A stretch of 64,000 nucleotides of DNA, from positions 248,001 to 312,000 of the forward strand of contig JABABD010000009.1 in the NCBI GenBank assembly GCA_014238425.1. The letters run 5' to 3'. Positions 61,575-64,000 of this stretch are shown piece by piece (within the stretch, counting starts at the first letter, position 1; each line of letters opens with the position of its first letter). The stretch is from Flavobacteriaceae bacterium. Its GTDB lineage: Bacteria; Bacteroidota; Bacteroidia; Flavobacteriales; Flavobacteriaceae. Below the pieces are notes generated by a model. It worked only from the letters and a program-made list of their open reading frames with translations, was not told the DNA's origin and ran no database searches. The position numbers and the translations under genes were made by a program.

Positions 61575-61841
61575 TTAAAGTTTATTAATCTTTTCTATGA
61601 GTTCTCGTCCTTTGGACTCAAGCTCTTTATTAACAGTTTTTAAGTGAGTACGCCTGTCGTCAACACTTTTATCATTTACTTTCGCGATTAATTCATCAAA
61701 ACCAGCAATAGCTTCATCAATGATTGCTTCACTTTTTTTGTTATCTCCTTTTGGGTTAGATAACTCCCATATATAAACTGCTTCTATAATATCTCCGAAA
61801 ACGTAGTTAATGTCTTTCTTGAGGTTTCTAATATTTGCCAT
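61575..61841 (-). CDS. Small conserved helical protein of unknown function
   Basis: The 88-residue cytoplasmic protein is all-helical and charged (IRNLKKDINYVFGDIIEAVYIWE, IIDEAIAGFDELIAKVND, LKTVNKELESKGRELIEKI). I do not recognise a named family, though the sequence has the look of a flavobacterial conserved protein. It follows the manA-queD-idi run on the same strand, 44 bases after the manA stop, and may be co-transcribed. Confidence 0.8.
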   Translation of the reverse strand: MANIRNLKKDINYVFGDIIEAVYIWELSNPKGDNKKSEAIIDEAIAGFDELIAKVNDKSVDDRRTHLKTVNKELESKGRELIEKINKL

Positions 61842-61885
61842 ATCTTTAATAAAATTAATTTCGTACTACAAAACTACGTTAAAAA

Positions 61886-62857
61886 TCATACATAGACTTC
61901 TAAAAGTGTTGCGTTTTCTCCACTTATACTAAAAGAATCTATAGTAGCTGGCACTAATACGGTTTCCCCTTTTTTGATCATCTCCAACTTTCCATTCGCT
62001 TCAATTTGAGCGCTTCCTTCAACACATATGTATATTATAAATGAATCGTGCATATTGACTTTGCCAAACACACCGTTAATAGGCACGTAATTTGTCGTGA
62101 AGTAGTTGCAACTTATCATCTCATTTAGTTCATTTTCATGAGTACTATAAGTTACTTTAAAATCATTGTCCATATCAAAATCGATAGCATCTATTGCCAA
62201 TTCAGTATGTAAATCGCGGGACTTACCATCTGCATCAACCCTATCCCAATCGTAGACTCTATAGGTAATATCACTGGTTTGTTGAATCTCAGCTACCATA
62301 ACACCAGCACCAATGGCATGCACCCTACCAACTTCAATAAAAAAAGTGTCGCCTTCTTTAACTTTTTCTACATTCATGATTCTGGGCAAAGTGCCATTAT
62401 TTAAATGCTTAAGATACCTCTCTTTATTAGTATTCTCTTTGAAATCTATAATAATACTAGCGTCCTTATCAGCTTGTAAGACATACCACATTTCGGTCTT
62501 TCCAAATGAATCATGACGCTCTTTTGCTAACTTATTGTTAGGGTGTAATTGAATGGACAGGTCATTTTTAGCATCGATAAATTTTATAAGCAATGGAAAC
62601 TTATCACCAAAAACCTGGTAGTTCTTTTTACCGATGAGCTCTTCCTTAAAACCTACTAACAATTCTTTCAAGGTGGTTCCCTTAAAATGACCATTACTAA
62701 CTATTGACGTGTCTCCATCAACATCAGATAGCTCCCAACTCTCTCCTATAGTGTTTCCCGAAATGGACTTACCCAAATACGTAGTTAATTTAGTTCCGCC
62801 CCAAATACGCTCTTTAAAAATTGGATTGAATTTTAATATATAGAGTTCAGGTTTCAT
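61886..62857 (-). CDS. manA: Mannose-6-phosphate isomerase (class I)
   Basis: The 323-residue zinc enzyme interconverts fructose-6-phosphate and mannose-6-phosphate in the cytoplasm, feeding mannose-containing polysaccharides. Visible are the start LKFNPIFKERIWGGTKL, the zinc-site segment LSIQLHPNNKLAKE with HDSFGKTEMWYVL, and the later FFIEVGRVHAIGAGVMVAEIQQTSDITYRVYDWDR block with the third metal ligand. The length and layout are those of the short Bacteroidota/Firmicutes form. The gene starts one base after the queD stop. Confidence 0.94.
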   Translation of the reverse strand: MKPELYILKFNPIFKERIWGGTKLTTYLGKSISGNTIGESWELSDVDGDTSIVSNGHFKGTTLKELLVGFKEELIGKKNYQVFGDKFPLLIKFIDAKNDLSIQLHPNNKLAKERHDSFGKTEMWYVLQADKDASIIIDFKENTNKERYLKHLNNGTLPRIMNVEKVKEGDTFFIEVGRVHAIGAGVMVAEIQQTSDITYRVYDWDRVDADGKSRDLHTELAIDAIDFDMDNDFKVTYSTHENELNEMISCNYFTTNYVPINGVFGKVNMHDSFIIYICVEGSAQIEANGKLEMIKKGETVLVPATIDSFSISGENATLLEVYV

Positions 62858-63268
62858 TTAATTACCTGAGTATTTTACAAAATTACGAGGTGTTTCGTAG
62901 AGTGTTACTTCAAGTTCTAACCTAGAAGGAATTTTTGGTCTTATCTTATTATAAATAACAATGACAATATTTTCGGCAGTAGGATTTAGATTCTTAAATT
63001 CTGGGACTTCGATATTAAGGTTTTTATGATCAAAAGCATCTTCAACTTCTTCCTTTATTATGTCCTTCAAAATCTTCATATCCATAACAAAGCCTGTTCG
63101 CTCATCAATATCTCCAGTAACACTTACAATCATTTCATAGTTATGCCCATGATAATTAGGGTTACTACATTTACCAAAGATTGCTAGATTCTTTGCATCA
63201 TCCCAATCTTTCCTGTACAATCTATGAGCTGCGTTAAAATGCGCTTTTCTATTTACTTGAACTTTCAT
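62858..63268 (-). CDS. queD: 6-carboxytetrahydropterin synthase (QueD)
   Basis: The 136-residue cytoplasmic enzyme makes 6-carboxytetrahydropterin, an early step of queuosine synthesis. The zinc ligands lie in HFNAAHRL and YHGHNYEM. The catalytic Cys of CSNPNYHGH and the acid region DHKNLN and Glu near ELEVTLYETP are also present. Its start overlaps idi by 20 bases and its end abuts manA. No other que genes are in view. Confidence 0.93.
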   Translation of the reverse strand: MKVQVNRKAHFNAAHRLYRKDWDDAKNLAIFGKCSNPNYHGHNYEMIVSVTGDIDERTGFVMDMKILKDIIKEEVEDAFDHKNLNIEVPEFKNLNPTAENIVIVIYNKIRPKIPSRLELEVTLYETPRNFVKYSGN

Positions 63269-63791
63269 CAGCTTTGATATTTATGTTCTCATAGAACTTT
63301 TCAAAAATAATTTTGAACCATTCTGTATATTCTTCAGCATGGCAAGCTATATCTACTTTTACATCATCAAGCTTCATCCATCTAAATGAGGCAACTTCAT
63401 CAGGGTTCACTATTGGCTCATCATTATAATGACCTACCATTATATGGTCATACTCATGCTCTGTTAAACCATTATCAAAAGGTGCTTTATAAATAAACGC
63501 TCCTACTTCTTTCAAGGATGTTACAAATCCCATCTCTTCTCGTAAACGTCTAGTACCTGCTTCTATATTACTTTCTCCATCTCTCTGATGACTACAACAA
63601 GTATTTGTCCATAAACCAGGGGAATGATATTTATCTAACGCCCTTTGTTGAAGCATTAATTCATCTTTGTTATTAAAAATAAACACTGAGAAAGCTCTAT
63701 GAAGCACAGCTTTTTTATGTGCCTCCATTTTGGGCATTAGTCCGATTTTCTCATCCTTTTCATTAACAAGTATAACATGTTCTTCTTGCAT
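63249..63791 (-). CDS. idi: Isopentenyl-diphosphate delta-isomerase, type 1
   Basis: The start at 63791 (MQEEHVILVNEKDEKIGLMPK) is preferred to the earlier in-frame codon, as the family begins there. The 180-residue enzyme interconverts IPP and DMAPP for isoprenoid synthesis. Nudix-like fold with the catalytic Cys in TNTCCSHQRDGES, the metal-binding LREEMGF and the conserved EHEYDHIMVG. It overlaps queD by 20 bases. The gene is first of a run idi-queD-manA that probably forms one operon. Confidence 0.94.
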   Translation of the reverse strand: MQEEHVILVNEKDEKIGLMPKMEAHKKAVLHRAFSVFIFNNKDELMLQQRALDKYHSPGLWTNTCCSHQRDGESNIEAGTRRLREEMGFVTSLKEVGAFIYKAPFDNGLTEHEYDHIMVGHYNDEPIVNPDEVASFRWMKLDDVKVDIACHAEEYTEWFKIIFEKFYENINIKADESSSK

Positions 63792-63840
63792 AGCCTTCAA
63801 AAATACCAAACAAATTTCTAAAACAGAGCAATCTCATCAC

Positions 63841-63886
63841 AAATAAACAAAGCATCCTACCTATGTACGATGCTTTGTTTATTTAT
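63841..63886. terminator. Bidirectional terminator between idi and the OmpA gene
   Basis: The arms AAATAAACAAAGCATC and GATGCTTTGTTTATTT enclose a short loop. It lies just before the idi operon and after the end of the OmpA gene, which runs toward it. Confidence 0.88.
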
Positions 63887-63898
63887 ACTTTTCGATTA

Positions 63899-64000
63899 CT
63901 AATTGGAAATAATAATAAACTCGCTACGTCTATTAAATTCGTGTTCTTCGTTACTACATTTAACACCATTGGTACATCTGTTCTGAATCTGGGTTTCTCC
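63899..64000 (-). CDS. OmpA-family protein, C-terminal end only
   Basis: The frame entering from the window edge on the minus strand reads GETQIQNRCTNGVKCSNEEH then EFNRRSEFIIISN and stop. The NRR(S/T)EF motif is the C-terminal end of the OmpA peptidoglycan-binding domain, here with a disulfide-type cysteine pair. The gene's start is outside the window, so length and upstream domains are not known. Confidence 0.85.
   Translation of the reverse strand, partial: GETQIQNRCTNGVKCSNEEHEFNRRSEFIIISN

Noticed and set aside
1-64000. tRNA, rRNA, CRISPR array, transposase or prophage
   Set aside because: Gaps were read for conserved tRNA arms, regular spacer repeats and transposase motifs, and none was found.

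Overview
The window looks like chromosomal DNA of a marine-type member of the Flavobacteriaceae (Bacteroidota). The evidence is low G+C, a TonB-dependent receptor with a carboxypeptidase-like regulatory domain, lipoproteins whose signal peptides end in SC, secreted proteins whose signal peptides end in FSQ, promoter boxes of the TAnnTTTG type, several families common in Flavobacteriia (DUF6090, DUF6249, DUF4369, DUF5916, DUF4932) and FabH, HtpG, RecR and ManA of Bacteroidota type. No rRNA, tRNA, CRISPR array or transposase was seen.

Layout. 0-8.7 kb is mostly core: recR, a Na+/solute symporter, a CoA-binding protein, a TonB-linked outer-membrane protein, fabH and htpG. 8.7-13.7 kb is patchy: a miniature VgrG-like protein, a lipoprotein phosphodiesterase, an AraC regulator, a DUF4932 zincin, a decayed 3' copy of the phosphodiesterase and a CPBP protease. 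13.8-24.7 kb is accessory: a MarR-controlled cysteine-rich cluster with three palindromic operators, a DUF2971 protein, a patatin/cPLA2-like lipoprotein, a CxxCH lipoprotein, a two-gene P-loop NTPase cassette between imperfect direct repeats, a papain-like protease, a SLATT/DUF4231 membrane protein and an inverted-repeat element. 24.7-38.6 kb holds enzymes, many of them exported, and a LytS/LytTR pair. 38.6-43.8 kb carries two ECF sigma loci. 43.9-53.5 kb has a DUF885 protein, pyruvate carboxylase with three overlapping small genes, and a VanX-like peptidase. 53.6-64 kb holds AlkB, an SPFH operon with three very small genes, DUF5916 and DUF819 proteins, and a manA-queD-idi run that ends at the C-terminus of an OmpA protein.

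How the genes may work together. The clearest regulatory signal is a promoter GTAAC-N16/17-CGTC in front of six genes: the ECF sigma gene at 39 kb, its divergent DUF6249 neighbour, two serine hydrolases, the CPBP protease and the TonB-linked receptor. This suggests an envelope-directed ECF regulon, partly visible in this window. The second signal is a MarR regulator with a four-cysteine tail, whose probable operators (TAGTTAGGAnTCCTnAnTA-like) precede all three transcription units of its own cluster. The most likely undescribed system is the membrane protein plus KAP/AAA-like NTPase pair between direct repeats, a candidate defence or conflict cassette. Smaller oddities are a gene whose signal peptide can only be read from an ATA codon, a frameshifted glycine-zipper gene, and a small membrane ORF with a homopolymer at its likely start.
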